From NCBI GenBank assembly GCA_950295325.1, contig OX485805.1, positions 10,602,501-10,666,500 on the forward strand: a stretch of DNA of 64,000 nt, in the 5' to 3' direction. Under the pieces are notes generated by a model, which made no database searches, was not told the origin of the DNA, and saw only the letters and a program-made list of their open reading frames with translations. Source of the stretch: Polytrichum commune. Its lineage: Eukaryota > Streptophyta > Polytrichopsida > Polytrichales > Polytrichaceae. The position numbers and the translations under genes were made by a program. Of the stretch, positions 34,101-44,115 are shown one piece after another (position 1 is the stretch's first letter; the number at the start of each line of letters is the position of its first letter).

Positions 34101-37100
34101 TATCAAGCCGGTGGAAATCACGGATTGGGTTTCTCCTATGGTCTTAGTAAAGAAAAAAAATGGGAAATTAAGGGTTTGTGTCGACTATAGGAAATTGAAT
34201 TCGTGCACACAAAAGGATCACTTCCCCTTACCTTTTATCACCTTGTTGCTTGAGGAGGTTGGAGGTCATTCGCGATATACCTTTATGGATGGGTATGCGG
34301 GTTATAATCAAATTTCCATAGCCCTCCAAGATATCCATAAAACGGCTTTTACTACACCTTGGGGTACTTTTGTGTGGGTAGTGATGCCATTTGGGTTATG
34401 TAATGCCCCGGCTACTTTCCAACGATTAGTAATGTATATCTTCACCGACTTGTTGTTCAAATCCATGACCGTCTTTGTGGACGATTTTAGCACACAAAGT
34501 AATGTGGATGATCACCTACATTGTGTTAGGGAGGCATTGGTTAGGTGTAGGAAGATGAGGTTAGCATTGAACCCGGATAAGACATTTTTGGGAGTGAATA
34601 AGGGAGTGTTGTTGGGTTATGTTGTTAGTGAGAAAGGTAGAGAACCCGATCCGGATAAGATTGCGGCCATAAGCGACTTGGCAACTCCAACCAATTCCAA
34701 GGGGATCTCTAAGTTGTTAGGACATGTGGGATGGTACCGGGAACTTATTCCTAATTTTTCAAAGATAGCGGTGCCCATTACCCATTTGCTCAAAAAGGAT
34801 GTCAAATTCGAGTGGACGGATGCTTGTCAAAAAGCCTTTGAGGAATTGCGGGATAGGTTGAGCACCTATCCGGTGTTGATACCACCCAATTGGGGTAAAC
34901 CTTTTCACGTCTATTGTGATGCTAGTAATGTGGCAATAGGGAGTGCGCTTTGTCAAGCAACGGGAGAAAAAGAGAAGGATCAACCTATAGCTTATGCGAG
35001 TAAGCAATTGACCCCCGCCGAAAGAAACTACTCTACAGCGGAGAGGGAGTGCCTAGCCATGGTGTTTTCCGTTAAAAAGTTTAGGCATTACCTCATGTGC
35101 AACCCGGTTGTATTTTTTGTTGACCACATGGCTATCAAGTATCTAATTAACAAGGCGGAGTTAAGTGGTAGGTTAGCTAGGTGGGTTTTGTTATTAGAAG
35201 AATTCGACTACACGGTGGAATATAAACCGGGTCGTATGCATTTACAAGCGGACCACTTGTCTAGGTTGTCGGAGGAGATAGGAAAAAATCCGGTAAATGA
35301 TATGTTAGTAGATGATAGCCTCTTTGTGGTCACTTCTACACCGGAGTGGTACGCGGGCATAGTGGAATTTCTAACAACCCACAAGTTGCCCAAAGAGTGG
35401 ACAAAAGAAGAGAGAAGGAAGGTGAGGGTAAATAGTAGGCAATTTGTTGTAGTGGGCCATAGGTTGTTTAGAAGGGGGTCCGATGGTATTTTACGACGAT
35501 GCGTGTCAAAAACGGAGGTTGAAGCGATTTTAATCGCTTGCCACGATAGCGCTTGCGGCGGTCACTTCTCGGGTCAACTCACCGGGCAAAAAATACTTAG
35601 AGCGGGCTACTTTTGGCCTACACTATTTAAGGACGCCCATGACTATGTAAGGAAATGCGACGCTTGCCAACGGTATGCCCGAGACGACCTTAGAATGGAG
35701 ATGCCTTTACATGTATCATTACCCTTAATTCCTTTCGAAAAATGGGGCATCGACTATGTGGGTGAGGTCCATCCCCAATCTTCAAAAGGAATGAAATATA
35801 TTGTGGTGGCAACCGAGTACCTCACCAAGTGGGCGGAAGCCAAAGCGGTGAAGACCGACACGGCGGAACACGCGGCAACATTTATGTACGAAAACATAAT
35901 TTCGCGGTTCGGGGTGCCGAAGATCCTAGTAAGCGATAGGGGTACTCACTTTTTGAATGACTTGATTCGAGAGATGACAGAGAAATTTAAAATTGATCAC
36001 CGGAAGACTACTCCCTACCACCCACAAACCAATGGACAAACGGAAAGGGTTAACGGAATTTTGGTGAGTATACTACGCAAGACGGTTATAGACTCGAAGC
36101 GGGATTGGGATACGAAACTAACGGCGGCACTTTGGGCATACCGTACAACCTATAAGGTAACTACGCGTGCTACACCATTTTCCTTAGTCTATGGTCTTGA
36201 AGCGACACTACCAATCGAATATGAAGTCGAGTCACTTAGGGTGGCCGTGAGTACGAGACTTACCGAAAGTCAATCCTTACGAAATCGACTAACCGATTTG
36301 GAAGCACTTGACGAAGGGAGGAGAATGGCGGCTCAACATATTGAGGCAATCCAAAGAAGGAGAAAGATTACTTTCGACAAACGACATAAGAGAAGGGCCC
36401 TAACACCGGGAATGATGGTCATGATTCAAGACGCACGAAAGCTTGAATTTCCGGCGAAATTCAATGCGGTATGGTTAGGACCTTACCTTGTCTATGAGGT
36501 CTTTCCTAATAATTCAATTCAATTGGAAACGTTGAATGGTGAGCTCTTTCCTACCCGTACATCGGGAAGTAGATGTAAGGAGTACCGAGCTTGACTAGGC
36601 AACTTACCCTTGGAGCAAGAGATGTTTGGATTCATCCCCCGATGGTCGCCAATTATGTGAGCCCAAAAGGGTGCCCACATTTAGTCTTAGACCCTTGAAA
36701 CGTTAGTTGATGCACTTTGAAGTAGCATGTTACTTCACAAAAATATAAAAAGAGTGAAATGTTAGTCTTAGAAGTACCATGTTGTAAGAGGCTAGGATGT
36801 GAGTTGTTATTGTGTTTTTACCTTCGGAAGGATTTGAGTGAATGAGGATAGGTAAGGAGAACTTGGATTGAGTAGTTAGTGAGTAGGCTAGTACAAATGG
36901 ATGGAGACAACCAAAGTGACTCAAGAGGCAAGTGCATTCGAATTGGGATGAATGGAGGATCACATGGAGCGCACAAGTGGACCACCTCATCATGGCCACT
37001 TAATGGGGAAGGCCCAAGGAAGAATGCAAGGTGGAGGATAAGCAAATTCTCAAAGCACCAATCAAATCACGAGTTAAGCATCGTGGTTTGAATTAAGTGG

Positions 37101-39501
37101 TGAGCGACGATTTGGGAAAGTAAGGGGAGAAAGTTATGGCGGCGGAAAGCGAAGGAGGCTAAGTTTGGGTTGAAGCATCCCAAGTTTGGTAAAGTGTGGT
37201 AGGTAGAAAGCCAAGGCTAGTTAAATGTTCGAATTAGGATCCTTGTTGATCATTTGAGGGAGGAAGGCTTAGAAGATAGGATTGGCGCCTACTAAGTAGG
37301 AGGAAATCTCAAGGGCTTATCGTGAGCCTTGAGGGTGCTCACCCCCTCAAGCTTACTATATAATCCCTCATTATTCCCTCACTCATCCTCTCTTTCCTTT
37401 GTGCTCCAAGGCACCCCACGAGTTATAAGTGTGGGTGTGGGAAGCCATATTGGAGCACATGTGTGTGCTTAGTTTTTAGTTTGAGAGCCAAGGCTTGTTA
37501 GCCTTGAAGAGGGCTTGACCTCTTGGTAGAATTAGTGTTGACGTGAAGGATTTTAAAGTTAATTCATGATTCCAATTTGTGGTACTTAAAGTTCATGTTT
37601 TGAATACACGTGGTTGCAAGTTCCATGTTTAAGAGTTGAGCACTTGATGTTGTGATGAGTGCAAAAATATACTTGTGTGGATTAGTTAGTCTTAGTGAAG
37701 TTAGGAAATTCTCTCTCCCCCTCTCCTCTCTAGGATTTTAGGATTTTAAGATTAGAGAAGAATTGCGTGATTAGAAAGGGGTTGTTAGTAGAATTAGGGA
37801 AATTAGGTAGGAAGATTAGTTAAGGGCTTGAATAATTAGTGAGGTAGTTGGGGATTACAACTACAAAGTTGTGGGTTCATGAAGGAGCTGGGTTTATGAA
37901 GGAGCTGGGTTTGTTTAGTTAGAAAGTAAAGAGCTGGGTTTATGAAGGACCTGGGTTTGTTTAGTTAGAAGCTAAGGAGCTGGGTTCATGAAGGAGCTAG
38001 GTTTATGAAGGAGCTAGGTTTATGTAATTAGAAAGTAAAGAGATGGGTTCATGAAGGAGCTTAGTAGATAGCCTACCTAATTAGCTCATAGACAAGTAGT
38101 TAGTTACATTATGCTAGTTAGTGTTATGTGTGGCTTTCACAAGTAAATGTATTTGAGATTGACTATAGAGAATAGTGTTTTTTTTAACACTTGCATCCTC
38201 TCTTTAAAAATAAACCACGTGCACAAATTAATGGAGAATGTGGAGCACTCTCGCGATGGCAAGACAAAGGAAGCAAAGACCAAAGGTGCGAGGGAGAGAT
38301 TGACATAAGTCACATAAGTATTTCTTAATACTTAAAGGCTTATGTACGGTATGGAGACACCAAGTGAGACCTCTTATAGTAGCGATACGGAATACACAAG
38401 TGATAGTTCAAGTGGTAGTATAGAGTCAACGGCACGGACTCCATTTAGGAGAGGGATATCCTTAAGGGCTTGTGTAGCTAAAGCAGCCGGATGGACGTTA
38501 GAAGCAAACAAAGACAAAATAGCACCCGAGCATAAGGAGGTTAAAATAACATAGTTAACTTGTGCATTCTCCACATACGTATTGAAATCGTACATTGAGT
38601 TGTTAAAAGTGAAATTCCAGTTAAATCCAAGACCACTTGAAGGGTGAACCTTGCACTATGGACTCATCCAAGTCCAAATCCAATACCGCGGAGGAATGTG
38701 AGCCCAAACCCACTACTCGGACTACGGACGCTTAAGGGTGGGGGGTTTGGCCTCACAGCATGGGTGGGTATGGGCATGGGCGCCCAATGTTGGGCTCTGG
38801 TGTAGAGCACACCACATCAAATATATAGGGTACATAAAAAGCTTTGAGCTACATATCATCTAGGAAAACATGTGCAATAGAGTGGGAGTAGGATTAGTAA
38901 ACCAGGTGTTGTTAAAACATACATTTGCTTTAAGAATTGAGAGAAATAAGACCTATTCTAGGGTCTATGTCATAAATTGCTAAGCTCCATGCTCCCTCAC
39001 CCTTTTTTAAGTACGAGAGATGCCATGTTCCATAATAAGGGCCTTGCTGCAACACTAGAATTTAGGCTGTTGTTTAATGAGAATGACTACATGTAGTTTA
39101 TTTTTGGCCCTTGACCACATTATTATCATGTGTAGGGTAAGTGACAGTTGGAGGTTAGCAATGTTGTGGGATGTACCTTGAGTGACTCATAGGTGGCATT
39201 CACATGTCCCTTGTGAAGCCAAGACTCGACGGCTTCACTGGCTCGCCGGTTCATGAGTGGGAGATGGTTGTTGAGGTTCTGGCCGGAGAAAATCTCAACT
39301 ATCAGCCTGGATGCATATTCTTTCGCCTCATTTTGCTCTTCGCGAGACGTGGTGTTGAAGATGACTTTCAAAAACACGCCATGATAGTTTTCGGCAAACA
39401 TGTGACGGGAAGGTAAGGTCAGGATAAATTTTGCAGCGTCAGGAGTGTTCACAACAACCACTGGATAGCCAAACACCCTCATCTTGTAGATCTCCTTGAA
39501 T
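22148..39501 (-). CDS. Cytochrome P450, CYP85-clan type (perhaps CYP88-like), first exon not found
   Basis: Eight exons were pieced together on the minus strand: 39177-39501, 26408-26541, 25440-25676, 24415-24501, 24181-24259, 23559-23665, 22915-23033 and 22148-22253. The last six join in phase. Landmarks in order: RFKEIYKMRVFGYPVVVV, FPYHKALK-ARKSF, I-helix MFVGTTIKF, K-helix EVHR (ExxR), FNPSRF (PERF region), heme loop LGFGIGPKSCPG with the axial Cys, and the C-terminus FPMFVQSRKP-stop. These monooxygenases are normally ER-anchored. The anchor exon is missing; it would lie above 39501. The second visible exon needs a different phase from the first, so a small exon or border is unresolved there. 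Its donor is GC (AAG|GCAATT), not GT. The I-helix lacks the usual acidic residue before TT. It could be a working gene or an early pseudogene. Confidence 0.75.
27015..27340. repeat. Minisatellite of CCCACCCATG units
   Basis: Repeated GCCCACCCAT with interspersed GAACAATAATA and GCATGACATGTG blocks. It is the interior of the hAT-type element; the same motif resumes on the far side of the inserted LTR element (38758-38785). Confidence 0.85.
27345..29445 (+). repeat. 5' LTR
   Basis: 2101 bp with a TATATAA-type box near 28044. An internal tandem repeat at about 28560-28750 has GGAGCTGGGTTTATGAA units. A 70-residue open frame at 29030-29242 contains SLRACVAKAAGWTLEA; related words occur in the other two LTRs in this window. 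Confidence 0.95.
30355..36594 (+). CDS. Gag-pol polyprotein of the Ty3 element
   Basis: 2079 residues in a single frame. A retrotransposon gag region (about 155-280) is followed by a CCHC knuckle CVQCGQPGHTRQFC at about 432 and a second Cys-rich segment (FNCSNCGGSHPSDTC) at about 515. The aspartic protease motif VLVDGGSSLNILP is at about 850. In RT, VCVDYRKLN is at about 1273 and FVDDF at about 1374. RNase H, FHVYCDASNVAIGSAL, is at about 1516. The integrase HHCC zinc region is at about 1728-1765 and its core starts at GIDYVGEV (about 1798). The C-terminus is GPYLVYEVFPNNS-like without a chromodomain. It resembles non-chromoviral plant Ty3 elements. Gag and pol are fused, so maturation would rely on the protease. 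Confidence 0.95.
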   Translation: MQGRTRSQKPSLIVGLEKSTRKRRSSKISDRLEQDNVRIESCLNVEPRTRSILDTLELGAQLEEEITPSKLSGETSSENYTLREEFPVEVDRGLLNSSPVTMAEERGMDPPPIPPIPPIPPIPPIDPLVRPRGLPIVVPQNLAAMDMPSHLPKFYGTKDEDPSRHMERYIERLASFLITDPGYWLVWFPTTLEGEAYEWYRDHAEGHFRGWEQLQREFLNEFRPEVGQSTALRALSSLKQGREEEISAYIRRFDLVCTRFVGTMLNDDTLKQFFIQGFFKSGTIRGVLERNPLTLADAKRAARDIENLDKDHERLWRREDELIPQFIPIRPRVVAVEPAKYENQIPYAIVDTGPRPLAVREPAPLLALPAPRTDPHLEEVERRLGASQLGFQEAMIKQMQSLTDQMSLMIRSQQPGPPPPVESGRHSSGLWCVQCGQPGHTRQFCRSGQNRDQRGNGNPPQQNQRGQAPPHYGNGSNRGPQPRGQGGQNLEKKEFHPFCGRWHAQGQCWSEGQEFNCSNCGGSHPSDTCRQPDKIINVPYPVANPQQQARDNMRGARPQGVPANELRPPNLYYDHSNARQTFHPPAGLQTTTGYIPIQNRQGVPPNGSNGRQAPPTDPGPSNSQDVRFMDGVLEATCDDMLPLPTRIGEEQSQWPPHTNAITYELVKGKGVVEEAPALAVTTRARRGDAPLEVGIGEQGNYSSDEEINLSELDRVARRATKDVERENIILQDRERTNAVHDLDNSDVGEWEGPGVPVDEFDVVGNSKVERSTGYDLWADLSTLKADITFGQLLEISPTARKTLKEGMPVHKRMRKVKAKIAARIQSQGGRDVKAIEIEVVIVDKVVPNVLVDGGSSLNILPEDTMKKLGLGLTGPSPLVINMANQSSTTPLGMIKDCRMTTGGEEYLVTFHVIKMHSNKDTFPILLGRPWLRMANAMVNWGGPKPSITYGPEGNRVIVSIGSLEGWMEKEMYLPLEKEIDDLNENEIGKALVGVVHPEGQRVVIDSGSGSLGPNFYNYGDNGDYAQWLREYPESEVDVMVTFHQVGLGSEFPSVSLGEGSLLEPCEVLTEEEWVSGGLTPWVDDVEEGEVSLIHVDGTQEEDVIIESSKLEEPLHFKTTSTGIVVGQDVKDYPNVPSDWYRNKEEQAHVSEADWRYVDVKLKNGKTRQMKMGSKLGEKEVREYSNLVDEFSDTFAWSYDELKGIPREMVEHRIPLIPGARPIRQKERRMNPQLQLLVKAELERLLKAGFIKPVEITDWVSPMVLVKKKNGKLRVCVDYRKLNSCTQKDHFPLPFITLLLEEVGGHSRYTFMDGYAGYNQISIALQDIHKTAFTTPWGTFVWVVMPFGLCNAPATFQRLVMYIFTDLLFKSMTVFVDDFSTQSNVDDHLHCVREALVRCRKMRLALNPDKTFLGVNKGVLLGYVVSEKGREPDPDKIAAISDLATPTNSKGISKLLGHVGWYRELIPNFSKIAVPITHLLKKDVKFEWTDACQKAFEELRDRLSTYPVLIPPNWGKPFHVYCDASNVAIGSALCQATGEKEKDQPIAYASKQLTPAERNYSTAERECLAMVFSVKKFRHYLMCNPVVFFVDHMAIKYLINKAELSGRLARWVLLLEEFDYTVEYKPGRMHLQADHLSRLSEEIGKNPVNDMLVDDSLFVVTSTPEWYAGIVEFLTTHKLPKEWTKEERRKVRVNSRQFVVVGHRLFRRGSDGILRRCVSKTEVEAILIACHDSACGGHFSGQLTGQKILRAGYFWPTLFKDAHDYVRKCDACQRYARDDLRMEMPLHVSLPLIPFEKWGIDYVGEVHPQSSKGMKYIVVATEYLTKWAEAKAVKTDTAEHAATFMYENIISRFGVPKILVSDRGTHFLNDLIREMTEKFKIDHRKTTPYHPQTNGQTERVNGILVSILRKTVIDSKRDWDTKLTAALWAYRTTYKVTTRATPFSLVYGLEATLPIEYEVESLRVAVSTRLTESQSLRNRLTDLEALDEGRRMAAQHIEAIQRRRKITFDKRHKRRALTPGMMVMIQDARKLEFPAKFNAVWLGPYLVYEVFPNNSIQLETLNGELFPTRTSGSRCKEYRA
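36656..38757 (+). repeat. 3' LTR
   Basis: 2102 bp, nearly identical to the 5' LTR. No strong polypurine tract was seen immediately before it. Confidence 0.95.
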
Positions 39502-40679
39502 CTGCAATTTAACAAATGTGCATTAATTATGTCAGAGGTGATTAGTGTGTGAACGGATAATAAAACTCTGCACAGAGTGAAGTATGTTGTACATCACAAA
39601 CCCCTGAATTCATATATTATCAACACTGATTTGATCACATCGATTGAATCACATCAAACTGTAACACTGGATCAATGCCCACCAAACATACAAATGCAAG
39701 TTAAATCTCAACTTGTTCCTATTCTTTTTACATTCTGAGGCAGTATTTAAGAATTGAATGAAATCTGCATTTGCTAGATGTTGAGTAAGCATTGAAAAAG
39801 TATTAGAACCTGAACTTTGTGTATCAGCAGTATGCATTGCTCCCTTGCATTAGGAGCAATGAACGGGGAGTACCGAACTTTAGTTACGAGCTAGCCGAAT
39901 TTTTTTGAAGATTTCCGAATGAGTTTGCAATGATTCGGATGAGGTACCGACTTAAAATTAGAAAGGTCGGAAATTGACCGGTTGAAATGAGAAAATATCG
40001 GCAATATAGCCAGTTGAGGCATCATATTTTAGGATATTTACCGAGCCAATTTTTAAATTTTAGGCAAGTAGCCGAAGGGATTAGGGATAGGGCAGTTTTT
40101 TTTACTAGGGTAATAGAGTTATCCTTTAATTCAAATGAGTTTGGTAGGGAGTTTCTTACAAAACCTTCCATGTTTGGCAAGCTTGAGGTGTATGCGTCCG
40201 ATAAGGTTAAGATTCTAAGAACCATGAAGGCTAAGTAATTTAGGGAAAGTTCCGTTCACAAGGCCGATTAGGGTTTTGAGCCGCTCTAAGCATCCAAGGA
40301 CACTCTGTCACGAGTATAAGGAGCTGGAGTCCTTTCTACAGAGTATCTCATTCCTCCATGGGGATTTCTCTCTGTGCCGGCACTGCCGAGTGCTCTCTCT
40401 ATTGCTCTTCCGCTTTTTCTCTTCCGCTTCTGCTACATTCATCTTGATTTGCTATCTACATTTGGGTGCGAAGAGGAGTTTCTGCTTGATGTGGGACAGT
40501 GGGTGCTGCTAGCCTGCGAGGAGGTCGGTTTCGGCGGAGCGCGCACGGATCGCTCACCTACTTGCTGCGTGCTGCTACCAGTTTGAACTTCGAAGGTCAC
40601 TCCGTAATCGTCTACAGATCGCTCTTTAGCTTCCGGACTCGCCACAGGGTATGTCACCGATTCGATTTTGTGTCGAATC

Positions 40680-41400
40680 TGTTCAAAGTTCAAAGTTCAA
40701 AGTTCAAAGTTCACAAAAGTTGATATTTTGAGTCAAATTTGTTCAGAGTTCAGAGTTCAGAGTCATCGAGTTCATGAAAGTTTTGATTTTGAGTCGAATC
40801 TGAGTTCAAAGTTCAGAGTTCACGAAAGTTGATAGGGTGTATCGAATCTGTTCAGAGTTCAGAGTTCAGAGTTAAAATTTTGAGTCGAATTTGAGTTCAG
40901 AGTTGATATTTTGAGTCGACTCTGAGTTCAGAGTTCAAAGTTGATGTTTTGAATCGAATATGAGTTCACGAAAGTTGATATTTTGTCGAATCTGAGTTCA
41001 GAGTTCACGAAAGTTGATAGGGTGTCGAATCTTTTCAGAGTTCAGAGTTCACAAAAGTTGATATTTTGAGTCGATTCTATTCAGAGTTCAGAGTTCAGAT
41101 TCATCGAGTTCACGAAAGTTGATAGGGTGTGTCGAATCTGTTCAGAGTTCAGAGTTCAGAGTTAAAATTTTGAGTCGAATCTGAGTTCAGAGTTCAGAGT
41201 TGATATTTTGAGTCGAATTTGAGTTCAAAGTTGATATTTTGAATCGACTCTGAGTTCTGAGTTCTGAGTTGATGTTTTGAGTCGAATCTGAGTTCAGAGT
41301 TCACGAAAGTTGATAGGGTGTCGAATCTGTTCAGAGTTCAGAGTTCACGAAAGTTGATATTTTGAGTCAAATCTGATGTAGAATTTCATTATCGCCAACC
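40680..41400 (+). repeat. Degenerate tandem repeat in the hAT 5' region
   Basis: Repeated GAGTTCAGAGTTCACGAAAG, TTGATATTTTGAGTCGAAT and GTTGATAGGGTG modules in varying order. They lie between the left end and the transposase start. They may be transposase-binding or promoter repeats; unproved. Confidence 0.8.
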
Positions 41401-41459
41401 TGATCAGAGTGCAGAGTTCATGAAATTTTCTTACATGAAATGTGGGCTAGGAATTAGGA

Positions 41460-43689
41460 ATGGCAAAACGACAAAGATCCTTAAAGGAGCATTTTGTGAC
41501 CACTCCTCGAAATATTGACATAGATGATTTAGCATCTGAAACATGTGCATTGGATGATTTACCCTCTTCTCAACTTCCAAATGCACAAGGTATATGGAAA
41601 GACCAATGGTATAGCCAATTTGATTGGCTAGATTTTTCTCCCAATTCGGGAAGAGTGTGTTGTAAAATCTGCAAGGAGAAGGGTGGACGTTCGGTATATG
41701 CCAAGGAGGGATCCAAAAATCTAAAGGTAAGTGCATTTCATGATCATGCATGTTCTAGTGAACATAAAAAACTTTGTTGGGCTTTACAAAGTGGTGGTAA
41801 AGTGTTGGAGAAGGCGATCAAACAAGGGCAACGTGCATGTGATGAATCATTGTCATCATTGTTTTATGCTGCCTATTTTATAGGTAAGTAATCTCTCCCT
41901 TATGCAAAATTTCTTTCTTTGTGTTCATTGCTTGCTAGTGTAAAGGCTCCTATCACTGCATCTTTGTATCATGATGAAAAATCATGTGCTGATTTAATTA
42001 CATGTATGTCTAATGTCATAAAAAAAAATCATATGTAGGGTTCAAAATTCTCCTTTCTATAGTATCATGATTGATGAATCTACGGACATAAGTGTTACCG
42101 GTCATCTTGTTGTATTTGCTACAATTATAGAGGAAGGTGTGCCTTTGACTATCTTTTTAGGTTTGTTAGAGATTGAGGGTGGAAAAAAAGATACTAGTAT
42201 TATTTTTGAATGTTTAGTCAATCATTTAAAGATTTGGGAACTTGATGTATGCAAGTGTGTAGCATTTGGTAATGATGGTGCAAGCACCATGATGGGATCT
42301 CATGGTGGAGTAGCAACAAGATTGAAAAACAACCTAAACCCATTCATTTTGTCTTGTCATTGTGTTGCTCATAGGACTAATCTAGCTTCACTTGATGCAT
42401 CTAAAGCACCAGATTGCAAGGTAATATCCAATGAGGTTGACACGATTTTGAATGCAATTGCTTCTTTCTTTAATATGTCATGTAAACGTAAACATGCACT
42501 CACAACCTTGCAAACAATATTTTTTTATGCTAAAAAAATAATGAAACGGCATCATAAGATACGATGGCTTAGTAGGTGCCAGGCTGTGACTACCTTATGT
42601 GATTCATTAGAATCCATTTTGTCTTTTTTTCCTGATGACAAAAAAAACCTTGGTCAAATGAAGTTTGTTTTAGCCAAGTTAAAACAATTTAAATACATCT
42701 ACATTTTGTATTTTCTAGCTGATATCTTATATTCCTTAGCATTGTTATCAAAGATTTTTCAAAACAAATTTGTGGATGTCACAACTATTGGTAGTATTAT
42801 CAGAACCGAAATAGCACAAATTAGAATGTTGTTTATTGTTGAGCAAACTGATTTGAATGCTTCTACATTTAACGAAAACACTGGCTATCATGTTATTCCC
42901 GAATATGGCCCTCTTGGGGGTCATCTCCAAAAGCTTTCAAGTGAAATTCATGGAAAAATGTATCATGATTTTGAAATGGACCGGTCTAGATTAGGAGATG
43001 ACCTTGAGGAAGCACTTAAATTCCAACATGCCTTTGCGGAAGCTGTTTGTGCAGGCTTGGATGCTAGATTTGTAGATAATGATCTTATTTCATGTTTTAA
43101 AATCTTAAATCCTACTAATATGCCTTCAAAGCAGATAGGCCTCCAAAATTGGGGGGTGGTTGAGTTGAAGAAATTACTAGCACACTATGGGCATGATCGC
43201 TCCCAAGAAGGTTCAAAATTTCCCCCCTTCATTGATGTGATGGCTTGCAAGCGTGAATTTCTAGCTTTCAAATTGCAAGCCACCACTGAATGGGAAGATA
43301 AGACTTGTAGAGATTTATGGGGCATGATCACATGGAATCATTCTTTGCAAACCCGATATCCTAATTTGCTTGTCCTTGTTGATTTGGCTAGAGTACAATG
43401 TGTATCGACATCCACTTGTGAAAGGGCGTTTAGTGTCCAAAATTTAATAAAAACACGAGTGAGAAATAGACTTGGAAGTAAAAATTTAAAAGCTATGCTT
43501 AGAATTGCTTTAGAGGGACCAAATGAGAACATTGATAATATTATTGAAGAGGCAATTCCTTTGTGGAAAAGTGGAACTAAATACCGGTTTTTATATGCTA
43601 ATCCTTCATTTTATGTGTCTTCGGGAAGTGATGCATCTTGTTCAGTAAGTTCAACTATGTTTTCTAATTCTGAGGATACGAATATCTAA
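41460..43689 (+). pseudogene. hAT transposase (DUF4371/ZNF862-like) with hATC domain, broken
   Basis: The N-terminal part (41460-41889) starts MAKRQRSLKEHF and has a TTF-type zinc-finger-like segment with CCKICKEKGG and later His/Cys residues. The catalytic RNase H-like part starts near 42067: MIDESTDISVTGHLVVF gives the first Asp and AFGNDGASTMMG the second. The C-terminal dimerisation region (hATC) reads YPNLLVLVDLARVQCVST, then CERAFS near the end. The two parts are separated by an in-frame TAA at 41890 (GK-stop-SLPYAKF, where an amino-acid codon is expected). A one-base frame change near 42030 follows, at an A-run. The element is otherwise well preserved, which suggests recent loss. Confidence 0.85.
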
Positions 43690-44115
43690 GAGATGAATGT
43701 ATTGTTGTACTAACTAGCCTCTTAATAATGTATGAACCCTTTTTGGATTTATACATTTTTTCAAGGCTAAATCCTTGGCCCCAAGTTGGTGGGGGCTTGG
43801 CAAGGTTCAAATCCTTCCAAGGATACTTGGATTTTATATCAACACAAATATACCCATTTAAAAGCATAATACCAATTTTTTTTAATATTACAAAAAACAA
43901 ATCCGACATACAATACAAATCGTCGGAAATATACCGAATTGAAATTCACAAAATCGGAAAATTACCGAATGAGAAAGTTAAATATCGGAATTTAACCGAC
44001 AAAAAAAATTGGATTTAGGTAGCTTCCGATCAAAAAAATAAAAATTCGAATCTTTTCATAAAAGATCGGAAATCTACCGATTTTTTCAAAAAACTCCCCG
44101 GACTCTGATTAGGAG

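Larger units (their letters stand above)
27345..38757 (+). mobile_element. Ty3/gypsy LTR retrotransposon, whole and young
   Basis: 11,413 bp, flanked by the 5-bp duplication GCATG (27340-27344, 38758-38762). LTRs are 27345-29445 and 36656-38757, each TGTGAG...CTCACA. By eye they differ at only about two positions over 2.1 kb, so the insertion is very recent. A PBS-like TGGTGCGTCCGCCGGGAG follows the 5' LTR; the tRNA is not assigned. One long frame encodes gag-pol in the order gag, protease, RT, RNase H, integrase, with no chromodomain seen. It looks whole. Confidence 0.95.
26972..38799. mobile_element. Non-autonomous hAT-type element (about 410 bp) split by a Ty3 element
   Basis: Ends CAAAGCCCCACATT (26972-26985) and AATGTTGGGCTCTG (38786-38799), 12 of 14 matching as inverted repeats. 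The flanking 8-bp direct repeat GTGTAGAG is at 26964-26971 and 38800-38807. CA-starting TIRs with an 8-bp duplication are typical of hAT. The interior is a minisatellite and has no coding. It lies inside the P450 intron. Its TIRs differ from those of the hAT at 39857-44107. Confidence 0.7.
39857..44107 (+). mobile_element. hAT DNA transposon with broken transposase
   Basis: 4,251 bp flanked by the 8-bp duplication ATTAGGAG (39849-39856, 44108-44115). The ends read CAATGAACGGGGAGT and, on the opposite strand, CAGAGTCCGGGGAGT (11 of 15 match). Both ends carry subterminal dyads of the form TCGGAAAT..ACCGA (39967, 43923, 43954, 43985, 44066). A long tandem repeat of TTCAGAG type (about 40680-41400) precedes the gene. 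The transposase gene has one stop and one frameshift near its middle, so it is probably not autonomous now. Confidence 0.9.

Noticed and set aside
26972-38799. The hAT-type element as a deleted copy of the hAT at 39857-44107
   Set aside because: The terminal repeats differ (CAAAGCCCCACATT against CAATGAACGGGGAGT) and the interiors are unrelated.
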